DNA from: Fibrobacter sp. | GTDB taxonomy: Bacteria > Fibrobacterota > Fibrobacteria > Fibrobacterales > Fibrobacteraceae | Assembly (NCBI GenBank): GCA_024398815.1 | Contig: JAKSIL010000006.1 | Coordinates: 43,270 to 107,269 of the forward strand | Direction: 5' to 3' | DNA: 64,000 nucleotides | In this document: positions 34,301-43,888 of the stretch, piece by piece | Position numbering within the stretch: the first letter of the stretch is position 1 | How the letters are laid out: every line of letters starts with the position of its first letter | Notes under the pieces: model-generated | The model's input: only the letters and a program-made list of their open reading frames with translations | The model's database searches: none | Told to the model about the DNA's origin: nothing | Made by a program: the position numbers and the translations under genes

Positions 34301-37300
34301 GACAGTCGAACTCCCCGCGATGCACGACGTGGCCGCGAACGAGTTCGCTGTGCCCTGGGACAAAGTCCCGCAAGGCGTCCGCGATGCGCTCGAGGACGGC
34401 TTCTACCGCGTGAAGGCGTATGCCGTTGACTACGCCGTGCCGAATCGCGTCATGTACGATTCCGTGAACGCGCTCGTCGGGCGTATCATGCAAAGCCCCG
34501 GCTCGCTTAAAGGTGCGGACTGGAAGTTTGTCAGCGAATCCTCCGGTATTTTGAACGATACTGCAATCTACGCCCTGTTCCGTATCGACAGGACCGCCCC
34601 CGTGATAAAGGACATTTCGCCTGCGGCTGCATCCGCCGTTGACACTGCGGGAATGTCATTTGCGACGGGGATGGTCCAGACGAACTCTTACGCGGGCCTT
34701 TCGCGCCCGAAAAACACGAAGGGATATCCGATAGTCTCCGGAGACAGCCTGCTTGAAATTTCGTACAAGGTCGTCGAGAAGAACTCCGGAGTCGATACCG
34801 CGGTGGTCCTGGTGTCATGGAATTTTGAGCATGTCGACGAAGCCCGAAAGGTGGACCGCGCTGGCGATTCCGTGTACGTTGTTGGCGATTCTGCGCTTGC
34901 TTCGTGGAAGGAGGCTGCCGGCCTCCGCCTCGCTGACGGCATTTACAAGATTACCGCGACGGTCCGCGACCTTGCCGGGAACAAGTCGGACACGAACACT
35001 TCAAAACTTGTGCGCATAGACCGCACGGCGCCAAAAATCGTGAGCCTCGTGAGCGGGCACGAAGTCTATCTAGAAGGCAACAGGAATTTCTTTGCGACCG
35101 TTGATGTGAACCAGTCGAACGACGTGGATTCCAACCGCACCGGAATGTACTGCCATTACCGCGTTCTGGGCGGCGACGCCGACAACAAGTGGCGCCCGAT
35201 TCTGCGAAACGGCAGGGATTCGCTCCTGACTGCCGCGTCCGTAGAATTTGCGGTGGACTCATTTGCGGTCGGCCTACAGAACGGGAAGCGCTATCTCGAA
35301 GTGGTCTGCCTCGACGCCGCCGGAAATGCCGCCGTACGTACGGACTTGTTCCATGTCGGCTACCGCTCGCCGAACATCGTATACCCCGTTGCGGACAAGA
35401 CCGAGTCTTCGGAAAAACTTATTCCCATCGTGGGCATAGCACCGCCTTCCACCATGGCGGATTCCTCAAGCGCCGTCTACAGGCTGCAATACAGGAAATG
35501 CTCCGATACGGAGTGGAAAAATGACAAAATCGATGTCGTTGCGGCCAACCGACGTCCCGACACGCTGCATAACTATTCTCGCGTTGCGCAAAGCGTCGAA
35601 GGCGTTCTCGGTTACCTGAAAAATGACTTCACCGAAGAAGATTCTATCTGCATTGAACTTGCCGTTGCGTCTTGCTTTAGTTGCAATGACTGGAAAACAG
35701 ACGTCTCAAAGGTTATCGTTTCGCCTTACGAAGAAGACAGTCTGGAAGTTCGCCCGACCGTGGTCTTTGACGTGTCAAAGAATTCATTTGTCGCGGATAG
35801 CGATTCCGTGGCAGTCTCGCTCAGGCTCGAGGGTGCGTTCAACAGCAGTTACCTGCTGCGCGTTTACGCGGAAGATGCAAAGGGTGTTGGACTGAAAGAC
35901 TGGTCTGTAGAAAAAGCCTGGCGGAATCCCTATTATGGTGTGCCGCCGGATTCTGCCGTTCGTGCTAGTTCTTCGGGTGTATGGTTCTACCAAGATACAG
36001 CGGGAACATACCATCTGCAATGGAAAGGCGTTGGCGATTCGCTGAAAATGCAGATTATGTACGATTCCGCTACAGTCAAGGAGGCATGCGAAGGTCCCGG
36101 GGGTACAAATGTAGATGTCGGCTGCTCCGTCGAAACCATGATTGCCGATTTCAGCGCTGTCGCCGAATTGTCGAAAACATATCTGGAAGATTACCCTGAA
36201 TGGGTGCCGCCATCACATGTCGACAAGGTGATGAAACTGCCTTCTTCTTCAGGGCACATTGTAATCGACGCTACATCGGCATTCCGTATCGCCGTTGATG
36301 GAAACTACGATTCAGGCACAAATATTCCGGTTTATTTCGGGAATAACGGGGAAAGCGGTTTTTATTGGGTGAAAGGACACGAGGAATCGCAACTTTCTCC
36401 ATTGTCGACAGGCTGGACTGTCAACCCGCAGGGATATGGGCTGAACTTTGTATGGAACGGACTCTCGGAAACGAACGCGTTCCCGGCCGAAGGCTCGGTA
36501 AAACTCTTTGCCGAAGTGACCGAGAATGCGGCAACAAGTCCGCATGTGCATGTGGAAACGAAAATCCTGAATGTGGAGTTGCCTGCACTTAAAGTGTCGT
36601 TGGCCGAATCCCTGCCCGACTTCTTCGTGCTGGGCAAAAGTATAGACAATGGAGACTCCGTGGCGTTCAGCCTGGATTCGATGGAAATACGCTACGGCAT
36701 CAGGAACAAGGATGCGAAAGTATGGATTGAAATAAGGAATTCCAAAGGCGAAGTCGTAACGACGTTGCTGAATGGCGTTGAACACAGGGCCTATGCGAGC
36801 GATTCCGCGTACAGCGTTCGGTGGTCCGGAAAGAACGCCTTCGACACGCCGGAAACTGCAGAAGGCGCGTACACGGTGCTTATCAAGGCTGTGCCAAATG
36901 ACAGTTCCAAATCGGCTTCGGCTTCGACGACGTTCAATGTGAAGTATGCGGAGTCCATGCAGAAGATGACTCCGGACAATCCGAAAAACTCAAGTGGTCC
37001 CAGTATTTACGTATCGGAGGCGGAGAAGGATGCAAAGTCGGACGGCAAGTACCGTTACGAGCCCGTAGCCGATTATCTGTTACAGACAAGTTTGAGTGGA
37101 TTGTACCTGCCAGAAAGCCTGCGCGATTCCTTGAACGTGAATGTCGTCGCATCGGGAAGGCAGAAACCATTAGGCTTTGACGCGGAGCGCTTCAGCCTCG
37201 GAATTTTGAGGCAGAGGGATACACTGGATTTGGTGATTCTCCTGGTATTGGACGCGCAAACGGACAACGAAAAATTCGAATACAAGGATTCCGTCAAGCT

Positions 37301-40300
37301 GATGAAAAAGTACAGCCTGAAATTCATCCATTCTGCAGATAGTTCGGAAAGCGAGAAAAACATTGCGTTTATGGACAGCCTAGGCTTCTTCATGTCTGAA
37401 ACGGTCTTTTCGATTCACAAAGAAAGTAGATTGCATCTGTATGCTTATCCTAAATACATGGAAGATTCAACCGAAGAAAAATTGCTTGAGGATGTATCAA
37501 TTAGCTATTTCCATGAATCCATCACCTTGCCGCTGCCGGAAATGTTTGCTCGGCAACAAAGAGAAGATACGCTATCTTGGAACTATGCCGAAGACAACGA
37601 TGTCGGCTGCGTTGCTGATTCAATAAATAATTGTACATATTCAATGGACGGGTACGACTACAATGCAAATTTGCTGAAGTTGAAACTCTACCCTTTTGAC
37701 GGTGAATATTATGATGGAAAGGAGAAGACTCATTACGCAGAAGGTGTTCCGTATAGTGGTCATGGCGGTATTGGTACTATAAATTTCCCCATCGGTTTCA
37801 GAAAGATAGGATTCGGCGTGACGATAAAGATTCCGCAATCGTATTGGGACGCAGGCTTCGGCTACGACAACCTGGTGAACCGGACAATACGCTTCGATGC
37901 GACCAACGAAACTATCTATGGAAGCGCTTCGGGCTATTGGCCTTCGATTGAAAAAGAAGTCGGCTTGATTCAAGATCCTCGCCGCAACTCCTATTTCGAC
38001 GGCTCGCAATGGACATTTGACAAAAAGTACGGTCGTGTGACGGCTTTCGAAACGCAACATCTGCCGTTCTTTAAAGCAGGAGAGATGGATGTCTCGACAA
38101 ATACATTCCTTTTCCCTGGTGAGATTTCTGGCTACGAAAGTCCGTCGCACTTTACGGTGAAATTCTATGGCAAGGACGTACAGTCGCATTTCGTGGCGGA
38201 TATTTTCGCAAGGAAAATGGATGGTTCAGTATACAGGGATCGTTTGACCAGTTTGACGGAAGATTCCGTACAAACTCCAATGCTCAAACACGGGGAAACC
38301 GATTTTTATGTCAGTTTCAACAAGGTTGTGTCCGAAACGGATAAGTTCTTTGACGAAACGTCCGGATACTGGATTGATTTTCCTTTGAGCCGTGATGGCA
38401 TTCCGGCTAACAACGATTCCATCAAATACTATGCTGCGGCGTCCAGGATTCATTATTTTGTGGATGATTATGCAGACACCGTTTGGAAAGAGGCTTTTTC
38501 GGGCGGGGCGTATTTCAAGAATTTATCGAATGCTGCTTCGGATTCCGTCAATCTGATAAACTTGACCTTGGACGTGGATCCAAATTCAGTCAAAGAACTG
38601 GGGCTTAATGATTCCGCATTTGCAGCGAAAGGAACTGGTCATTTAAAGGTTGGCCTCGATCCTGAACGGTACGATGTCGCCACGCATCGGTTCTATTCCG
38701 CTCTGGGAAAGGATGCGGATGGAACTGCGGGCTTGCGTTATTCGCTAAAGTTTAATTTAAATGGCCTGGAGGAATCTCTGTATTCGTTCGAGTACGATAC
38801 TTTGTATGTAAATGCGCAGAATTGGACTGGGGATACGATTCTTCGCCGGACGGAATGCCGTTTTGAAATCCCTGAACGTATGTCGCCCGTCCATGTCGAA
38901 ATGGACAAACTGTACACTTCAAATTCATGGGAAAAGGAAGTCGTGGTCGATAATGTTCGACTTACATTCCTAGATTCCTCGGCGCATTCGCATTTCGAGG
39001 CTGATGGAGACTTCCCTGCAACTTCTGATGTTCAAATCCAATACAAGGACGAGGTAGGCGACAGACGTGTCCCGGAATATGTTGAGCTGCGTGCCTACTT
39101 GAAGGGAGGCGAAACTTACAGTCTCGCTTACTTAAATGGAAACAAGTTCTATGTAGTGCCGGATTCGTCGCTTGAAGTTTCGTGGAAGAATGGAATAGCC
39201 CCTGCAAAATCGGGGGACTATCGTCTTGGATGGTTCAATGTGAACAAGTTGCAGGGGAACACCCAATTCTTGCTGACTTGGGGCGATGCTAAAAATAGTC
39301 ATGCCTATTATTACAGCACTTTTGACATGCTTGTTGGAAAAATCGTTGCTCAGGGAGAGAGAAGGACTGTGTCGTCTCCCTTGGAGGACGCTTCCGTTAC
39401 ATTCCCAGAAAATTCCTTGACGGAAAACAAGGATATCACGATTCGTACGATTGATGCGAAGGACTATCCGTTTGAGGTCTTCAACGGCTTGGCGCTCAAG
39501 GGTCCGATTGTAGAAGTGCTGCCTTCGATGAAATTTGAAAATGATGAAGCGCTGCCGCGTGTACAGATGACGATAAGCCGTGAAGAAATGCTTGCCATGC
39601 GTGCAACTCCACAGACGATAAGGCTCTACAAGGTGGATTTTACGAGCAGGGAATTCGTTTCGCTAGATAACGCCTTGTACGGTTTCTTGAATGCCGATGG
39701 AAGTCCTGTCATGGATGGAACGGACACGCTCAAATGCAATAATGAAAATAGGATGATTGATGCTCGCTGCGCCGGAAACGATACCTTATGGGCGTATCTG
39801 CTGATTTCCGCCGAGACGAGGACTTTCTCCGTGTTCACGGCGATGGATTCTGCGGTTGCCGAGACTCCGAATTTCAACGTGATCGTCCTGCCGGAGATTG
39901 CCGCGACGGTTGATCGTACCATCCGTGTGGATGGCTTGTCGAAATACAAACTGTTCGTAGATGACGATTCTCTTTGGAGTAACCACGGAGATACGACGCC
40001 GCCCGTAGAAATCGAATTTGTCGCAGATTCCAATGGTTTTTCCCAAATAACCCTGCCCGTTCGCGGGAACGCCGTCGACACAAGTTACGTGTTCATGGTG
40101 GCACTCGGCGAACCCGATTCGAATGGAATCTCCGTGGAACTCCCTGCGTCTCCGGCGGTGGCTCGCGCATTGACCGTGAATACGGCTTTTGCCTGTTCTG
40201 TTCCAAAAGACTCCCTTTGGTTAGGCCTTGACAACGGTTACATGGTTTACGGGGCGACCTGCACGCATCCGGGTTATGGCCTGATGTCACTCTATATGAA

Positions 40301-43094
40301 TGGCAGTGTTTCCGCTGAAATTCGTGTTGAAATTCCAGATACCGTAATGTACGATGGCTCAAAAACCTTGGGTGCTTCACGGATAGGCAAGATTGCGCCG
40401 GGTGTTTACGAGAGCCGTTATGTAGGTGTTTCTGCGCTCGGTATGGACATGCAGATGGCTGGTCCGTTAGTTTACACGGATTCCATGCGCCCGACGGTTG
40501 AAAATTTTGATGTCATAGATTCCGCTGACATTCTGGATAGAATCTTTGTGGTAAATGCCAACGTGTACGATTCCGAATCCGGCGTGGCGTCCGTCGTTGT
40601 TCTTCCTGTGTTTGGCTCGGATACCTTGCGTACTGTGTCGGCTGTTCCGGATTCTATCGGAAATGTGAAAATTCCTGTTCGATTGAGTCGCAAAAAGTTA
40701 GATAACTGCACTGGTTGCAAACTAACGCTTAATTTCCGTGCAGAGGACTTTGGTCATAATCATACTGATATTAAGCATGCTACGAATAAGCTATATCCGT
40801 ATCCGGCGGAACTTGCACTCTGGTATCCGTCGTATGAAGGCGCCGGGGATGTCGCCCACGAATATCTTGGCTCCGGACACGATTTGAATCTTGCGGGAGT
40901 GTTTGCGCCATGGCTAAGCGATGTGGGCTTGTATTTCAACAAGCCTACAGATGTGGCTGTGGGTGAAGGCGTTGTTCACCTAGGCGAAGCGTCCGCTTAT
41001 TCGTTCGAGGCGAGAGTAAAGCTTGGTAATACGCAGGCTCAAAACTGGCATCGAATACTTGGGTTTAATGGAAGTGCAGGATTGAACATCGAAGTACAGG
41101 CCAAGAACCGCGACGTTCGAATCGTGGAAGGCTCTGCAGTATGGCTTGCCGAAGGCATTCTCCCGAAGGCTAAGGAATGGTTCCATTTGGTGACGACGGT
41201 CGATTCCGTCTCGGCTAAATTCTACGTCAACGGCACTCTTGCGAAATCGGTTCCGGTGAACGGTTCCTTTGCAGGGCTTGACCGCGAATTGGATGGTACG
41301 TTCTCTGTCGGCGCGCTTCCTGCGAACAGTTTCGTTGGCAATATTGCCGATATCCGCATGTACCGTGGTGCGCTTACTGCCGAGCAGGTTGCCACTCTTG
41401 TTATGCCTATCGCGGATGACGAGGAGGTTGTTCCGGAGGCTGTCGTGATAGCCGTCAATGACATTGAAATGGAAAATGGTTTTGAAAGACTGTTCTCCTG
41501 TTCTGTTGCCGGGAATCATTACCTTGTCTCCAACGATTCGGGGGCTTCCTTGAAGGCTTCCGCGTATGTCGAAAATTCCGGAGATTTCAATATTATCGTT
41601 TATGCCCGTTCAGCTTCCTTGAATTCCGCGATTGTAGCTGCGGGTGAAAATTCTGCAACGCTGCGTGGTACAATGGCCCTTTCTAATGTGTGGCGCCCGG
41701 TGACGATTTCCGGGGTGTCGTTGAATCTGAAGACAGGGCTGCATGAAATAGTTTTGAAAGTTCCTGCCGGTATTCAAATTGGCGGAATGGCTCTTGTGAC
41801 ACCTGCTTATCCGGAGTCGGCAATGGCTTGGGGTAAGAGCAGCTATACGTCAAATTCTGTCGCATACGACAATGTCAAGAAAGTAAAAACGTATCTTCGT
41901 TACGAAGGCTATCCGGAAACATCGACGCTTCGTCCGCGTATTCGTGTGGTGAATACGTCCAACGAGCCTGTAAATGGATTCTCCGTGCGCTACTACTTCC
42001 GTGGCGAGGATGCTTCGCAGGCAAGTGTCGAACGTTACTGGCCAAATAACGTTTCTACATTCCCTGCCGTTCATTACGAGAGCGCCAACACGGGTTATGT
42101 AGAATGGAAATTTGCCGAGGCTATTCCTGTTGCTGGAACAGTGTTTGGCGGAGATGGCCCGCATTTTGGACTCTACAATTCCGACTACACTCCGTGGGAT
42201 GCGTCCGATGATCCGTCCTTTGTGGACCCGAATTCGGGCTTGGCTGCTAACGTAGACGGCTTCTACGAAGATGCGGGTGTTATTGTTCTTGACAACGATG
42301 GAAATTTGATTGGCGGTTCCTGCGCCGAGATGGAGGACCCGATTTCTCTCGAAGCGAAGGTTCGTGTGCTGGCCGCCGATGTTCGCAATGACAATCAGGC
42401 AAGCGAAATCCATGTGAAAGTCGAAAATACAGGCAACGTTGCGTTGAAAAACTTCGATGTGCGCTACTACTTTTTCGTGGAAGAGGGCTTTGCTCCGGTA
42501 CATGACATCTATGACACTTCAGCTTGTTCTTCCGTGACGATGGAAAGCCTCGGTTTTGGCCGCTGGCAGGTGAATGTTCATTGCAATAAATCGCTTGCTC
42601 CCGGAAAGGCTTGGAAAGATCCTGTAAAATTCGTCTTGCACATGCCTGGGTGGGTGAGCCTGTGGAATGCTAGTGACGATCCTAGTCATGATAGCCTTGA
42701 AACGTCGATGCGCGAAATACGCGGTATTTGTGTGTTTGACTCCACGGGGGTTCTGGTTTACGGAGACTCTCCCGATTGGGTTTTGCCGGCGTCGGAAGAA
42801 ATCAACTCTGATTCGCTTTACAAGGTTGACTTCGGTTACCATGCCACGGATAATTCTATCCCTGTGGTGCGCACGCCGGATGGGCTGATTCTTACGCTTG
42901 CCAATTGGACGTATGTGGAGCTGAGTTTGGTGACCGCCAATGGAATTCCCGTGAAGTCCATTTTCAATGGTACTCTAGCTCCGGGCGAACAGTTGGTGCG
43001 TGTTGACTGGACGGGTGTCGACATGAATAAGACGTTCTTGATGCTTAAAGTGGATGGATCCATCAAGTCAACTAAAAAGTTATCTTTAATTTAA
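31398..43094 (+). CDS. Giant secreted lipase-like protein with Ig stalk, LamG, CBM6-like and two CBM3-like modules
   Basis: One uninterrupted frame of 3,898 codons. Signal peptide 1-20. Residues about 28-300 are a lipase/PGAP1-like alpha/beta-hydrolase: NVVLIHGAA (oxyanion region) and IAHSMGGVASH with nucleophile Ser194; TLDSPHEGTGS follows. A hydrophobic stretch lies at about 455-510. Then come many Ig-like domains, three carrying IDRTAP (about 904, 1061, 1205), a FlgD-like domain near 1775-1855 and a ZU5-like segment near 2650-2770. A LamG/concanavalin-like domain is at about 3139-3334, a CBM6-like domain at 3350-3470. Two CBM3-like modules are at about 3496-3644 and 3646-3794, each with a VxNT...VRYYF strand, a WNASDDPS-type turn and a closing G strand. 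The C-terminal 80 residues look like a FlgD/T9SS-type sorting module. It is likely a cell-surface esterase or adhesin that binds cellulose. The first 1.5 kb is AT-rich, the rest is not. Confidence 0.85.
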   Translation: MRKVITLAFVVASSYGLLFAKPMEALSRYNVVLIHGAAPEEKGFESSCNGDEIFDAYTVSSTDSIWRLGEAVGMLGAYDRTYQPDSSDDWNETSGKKLTYWLDSAVFEDTVKYGSDYIYIQRSFANPAASPAHNAHEIGDRTWKGNNKCSVRRSLFEEAQEVRAHGQDSLRDKRTSKIASYRSIPSRNILIAHSMGGVASHEYVTDTNVYNNDVDKVITLDSPHEGTGSLNLLIDMRKIGRQLGEASVQYMLAWATAAIIAGKDPVSQTIATEIVAATYGMSTINRLVTLAVDEFALKDDYGFKEDDSLSKYIFPDADGITSLKNRPMNENMPMIRLLAGKGGMTFSDPNEGYGKYMLNFVMPEALSALIGNIATQLIDGDGSDAAIYVNSITGLGLGLLGGITLQDIGTTLIPEKSGLAENTDAFTNKNADVRRFTFDAAAHANEAKVAPMVAANVITLGWTVSTILAADVGLAAFPVAQTAAKLAAGLAGAGILTLSMMDSGVEDIMSSHENAKARRMLDTLYSADFSYTKVGGGNVSGKTRLMEDFLYEKPFVNLALSVADTALRNVDANCFYEADSSKKEQLCEVGLYGADGKTVDMARERNYSAFKASPLKFSSSSDWEKFGVKVDRWERVDGLKPDGSENPGGVPIRHVERYNVPAITVDNWIEKYSFVVDDLMPHRLRQIRMNFNFNEEIAWECDIAKPENASDACEVYKRKAGESWPKQPEKHVPHPVKKNGQFDFVPSEYGYANLFAIQKDNQNTVSISTVNKIGLSNTQRFYYLYKATDNVLKSNWPVRDVVLNNIEGFEAFASVTNYQGFKVDSAYDVIYVDGDIGNGTRLRMDSIPHGEQDLSFLSRQFADSTGGSDSLDEGQYAWQFKAYASDLSGTVDSSQFYNALFSIDRTAPKFSLRTDNGFVNPDSAIFLVRYKWTDTLHGPDIRAMRWTLEGGCTMSAGDSLASDAVCSGTVELPAMHDVAANEFAVPWDKVPQGVRDALEDGFYRVKAYAVDYAVPNRVMYDSVNALVGRIMQSPGSLKGADWKFVSESSGILNDTAIYALFRIDRTAPVIKDISPAAASAVDTAGMSFATGMVQTNSYAGLSRPKNTKGYPIVSGDSLLEISYKVVEKNSGVDTAVVLVSWNFEHVDEARKVDRAGDSVYVVGDSALASWKEAAGLRLADGIYKITATVRDLAGNKSDTNTSKLVRIDRTAPKIVSLVSGHEVYLEGNRNFFATVDVNQSNDVDSNRTGMYCHYRVLGGDADNKWRPILRNGRDSLLTAASVEFAVDSFAVGLQNGKRYLEVVCLDAAGNAAVRTDLFHVGYRSPNIVYPVADKTESSEKLIPIVGIAPPSTMADSSSAVYRLQYRKCSDTEWKNDKIDVVAANRRPDTLHNYSRVAQSVEGVLGYLKNDFTEEDSICIELAVASCFSCNDWKTDVSKVIVSPYEEDSLEVRPTVVFDVSKNSFVADSDSVAVSLRLEGAFNSSYLLRVYAEDAKGVGLKDWSVEKAWRNPYYGVPPDSAVRASSSGVWFYQDTAGTYHLQWKGVGDSLKMQIMYDSATVKEACEGPGGTNVDVGCSVETMIADFSAVAELSKTYLEDYPEWVPPSHVDKVMKLPSSSGHIVIDATSAFRIAVDGNYDSGTNIPVYFGNNGESGFYWVKGHEESQLSPLSTGWTVNPQGYGLNFVWNGLSETNAFPAEGSVKLFAEVTENAATSPHVHVETKILNVELPALKVSLAESLPDFFVLGKSIDNGDSVAFSLDSMEIRYGIRNKDAKVWIEIRNSKGEVVTTLLNGVEHRAYASDSAYSVRWSGKNAFDTPETAEGAYTVLIKAVPNDSSKSASASTTFNVKYAESMQKMTPDNPKNSSGPSIYVSEAEKDAKSDGKYRYEPVADYLLQTSLSGLYLPESLRDSLNVNVVASGRQKPLGFDAERFSLGILRQRDTLDLVILLVLDAQTDNEKFEYKDSVKLMKKYSLKFIHSADSSESEKNIAFMDSLGFFMSETVFSIHKESRLHLYAYPKYMEDSTEEKLLEDVSISYFHESITLPLPEMFARQQREDTLSWNYAEDNDVGCVADSINNCTYSMDGYDYNANLLKLKLYPFDGEYYDGKEKTHYAEGVPYSGHGGIGTINFPIGFRKIGFGVTIKIPQSYWDAGFGYDNLVNRTIRFDATNETIYGSASGYWPSIEKEVGLIQDPRRNSYFDGSQWTFDKKYGRVTAFETQHLPFFKAGEMDVSTNTFLFPGEISGYESPSHFTVKFYGKDVQSHFVADIFARKMDGSVYRDRLTSLTEDSVQTPMLKHGETDFYVSFNKVVSETDKFFDETSGYWIDFPLSRDGIPANNDSIKYYAAASRIHYFVDDYADTVWKEAFSGGAYFKNLSNAASDSVNLINLTLDVDPNSVKELGLNDSAFAAKGTGHLKVGLDPERYDVATHRFYSALGKDADGTAGLRYSLKFNLNGLEESLYSFEYDTLYVNAQNWTGDTILRRTECRFEIPERMSPVHVEMDKLYTSNSWEKEVVVDNVRLTFLDSSAHSHFEADGDFPATSDVQIQYKDEVGDRRVPEYVELRAYLKGGETYSLAYLNGNKFYVVPDSSLEVSWKNGIAPAKSGDYRLGWFNVNKLQGNTQFLLTWGDAKNSHAYYYSTFDMLVGKIVAQGERRTVSSPLEDASVTFPENSLTENKDITIRTIDAKDYPFEVFNGLALKGPIVEVLPSMKFENDEALPRVQMTISREEMLAMRATPQTIRLYKVDFTSREFVSLDNALYGFLNADGSPVMDGTDTLKCNNENRMIDARCAGNDTLWAYLLISAETRTFSVFTAMDSAVAETPNFNVIVLPEIAATVDRTIRVDGLSKYKLFVDDDSLWSNHGDTTPPVEIEFVADSNGFSQITLPVRGNAVDTSYVFMVALGEPDSNGISVELPASPAVARALTVNTAFACSVPKDSLWLGLDNGYMVYGATCTHPGYGLMSLYMNGSVSAEIRVEIPDTVMYDGSKTLGASRIGKIAPGVYESRYVGVSALGMDMQMAGPLVYTDSMRPTVENFDVIDSADILDRIFVVNANVYDSESGVASVVVLPVFGSDTLRTVSAVPDSIGNVKIPVRLSRKKLDNCTGCKLTLNFRAEDFGHNHTDIKHATNKLYPYPAELALWYPSYEGAGDVAHEYLGSGHDLNLAGVFAPWLSDVGLYFNKPTDVAVGEGVVHLGEASAYSFEARVKLGNTQAQNWHRILGFNGSAGLNIEVQAKNRDVRIVEGSAVWLAEGILPKAKEWFHLVTTVDSVSAKFYVNGTLAKSVPVNGSFAGLDRELDGTFSVGALPANSFVGNIADIRMYRGALTAEQVATLVMPIADDEEVVPEAVVIAVNDIEMENGFERLFSCSVAGNHYLVSNDSGASLKASAYVENSGDFNIIVYARSASLNSAIVAAGENSATLRGTMALSNVWRPVTISGVSLNLKTGLHEIVLKVPAGIQIGGMALVTPAYPESAMAWGKSSYTSNSVAYDNVKKVKTYLRYEGYPETSTLRPRIRVVNTSNEPVNGFSVRYYFRGEDASQASVERYWPNNVSTFPAVHYESANTGYVEWKFAEAIPVAGTVFGGDGPHFGLYNSDYTPWDASDDPSFVDPNSGLAANVDGFYEDAGVIVLDNDGNLIGGSCAEMEDPISLEAKVRVLAADVRNDNQASEIHVKVENTGNVALKNFDVRYYFFVEEGFAPVHDIYDTSACSSVTMESLGFGRWQVNVHCNKSLAPGKAWKDPVKFVLHMPGWVSLWNASDDPSHDSLETSMREIRGICVFDSTGVLVYGDSPDWVLPASEEINSDSLYKVDFGYHATDNSIPVVRTPDGLILTLANWTYVELSLVTANGIPVKSIFNGTLAPGEQLVRVDWTGVDMNKTFLMLKVDGSIKSTKKLSLI

Positions 43095-43104
43095 GGAATT
43101 AATT

Positions 43105-43791
43105 ATGAATAAGTTAATTAAAATTTTGGCTTTTGCATTCTTTTGCTCTGTTCCATCCCAGGCATTGAGCCTGCAGACTATTTTTGACAACCAGAAGAAA
43201 ACGGCATTCCCGGACACCTGCGAAATGCAGATGCGGACGACCGTCGCTTTGCCGGGTGTTGCTCCGCAATCGGTAGTGACATATGTAATTACAGCTGGGC
43301 CTTCCAAATCCATTACTACCATCAAGTCCAGCATGATGCAGATGAAGATGGTCCAAAATGATGGGCGCATGAAGGTTACGGATTTGAAGACGGGGAAGAC
43401 GCTTCCTGCGCAAAACATGCCGACGCAGAACCCTGCCGACATTTCGAAAAGCATGGGTGAACCCGCCGACTACAATGATGCGGTGAAATTCGGTGAGGGC
43501 TCTTCAAAGGAAGGGACTATTTGGAAAGTTACTCCGAAGGACGCCTCCAAACCCACACTGTATTATGCTTCCAAGATGAAGAAGGTCGTAAAGATGACCG
43601 CAGTCGTGAATGGTGCTGTGTCGGAATCGAAATTTGAGTATTGCGACAATTCCTGCCCGCTTCCGGGGACGCTCAAGAAAGCTACAATCAAGACAGTGCT
43701 TCCGCAAGGCGGCGAAAGTAATGTAATTTTGGAGGTGCTTAAAGCAAAACCGCGCCATGTATTGCCAAGCAAAATGTTCGACGTGGAGTAA
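43105..43791 (+). CDS. Periplasmic protein, possibly LolA/LppX-fold
   Basis: 228 residues with a signal peptide (SQA-LS). The pattern of long beta strands with short turns (VVTYVITAGPSKSITTIKSS, split by turns; KVVKMTAVVNGAVSESKFEYC; GGESNVILEVL) recalls outer-membrane lipoprotein-sorting proteins, and the motif 'DGRMKVTDLKTGK' fits. I cannot confirm the family. The gene starts 10 bp after the giant hydrolase gene stops, so it is almost surely co-transcribed and may assist the passage or anchoring of that protein. Confidence 0.7.
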   Translation: MNKLIKILAFAFFCSVPSQALSLQTIFDNQKKTAFPDTCEMQMRTTVALPGVAPQSVVTYVITAGPSKSITTIKSSMMQMKMVQNDGRMKVTDLKTGKTLPAQNMPTQNPADISKSMGEPADYNDAVKFGEGSSKEGTIWKVTPKDASKPTLYYASKMKKVVKMTAVVNGAVSESKFEYCDNSCPLPGTLKKATIKTVLPQGGESNVILEVLKAKPRHVLPSKMFDVE

Positions 43792-43829
43792 GTAACCTAG
43801 ATTGATGTTATGAAATCAATTAGCAAAAT

Positions 43830-43862
43830 AGCCCGCGGAATTTGAATCCGACGGGCTTTTTG
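43830..43862. terminator. Bidirectional intrinsic terminator
   Basis: AGCCCG (43830-43835) pairs with CGGGCT (43852-43857), extended inside by CGG/CCG, with a T-run after it. It separates two convergent genes. Confidence 0.75.
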
Positions 43863-43888
43863 TTATGGGTCTCCGCGACTCTCGGCTC

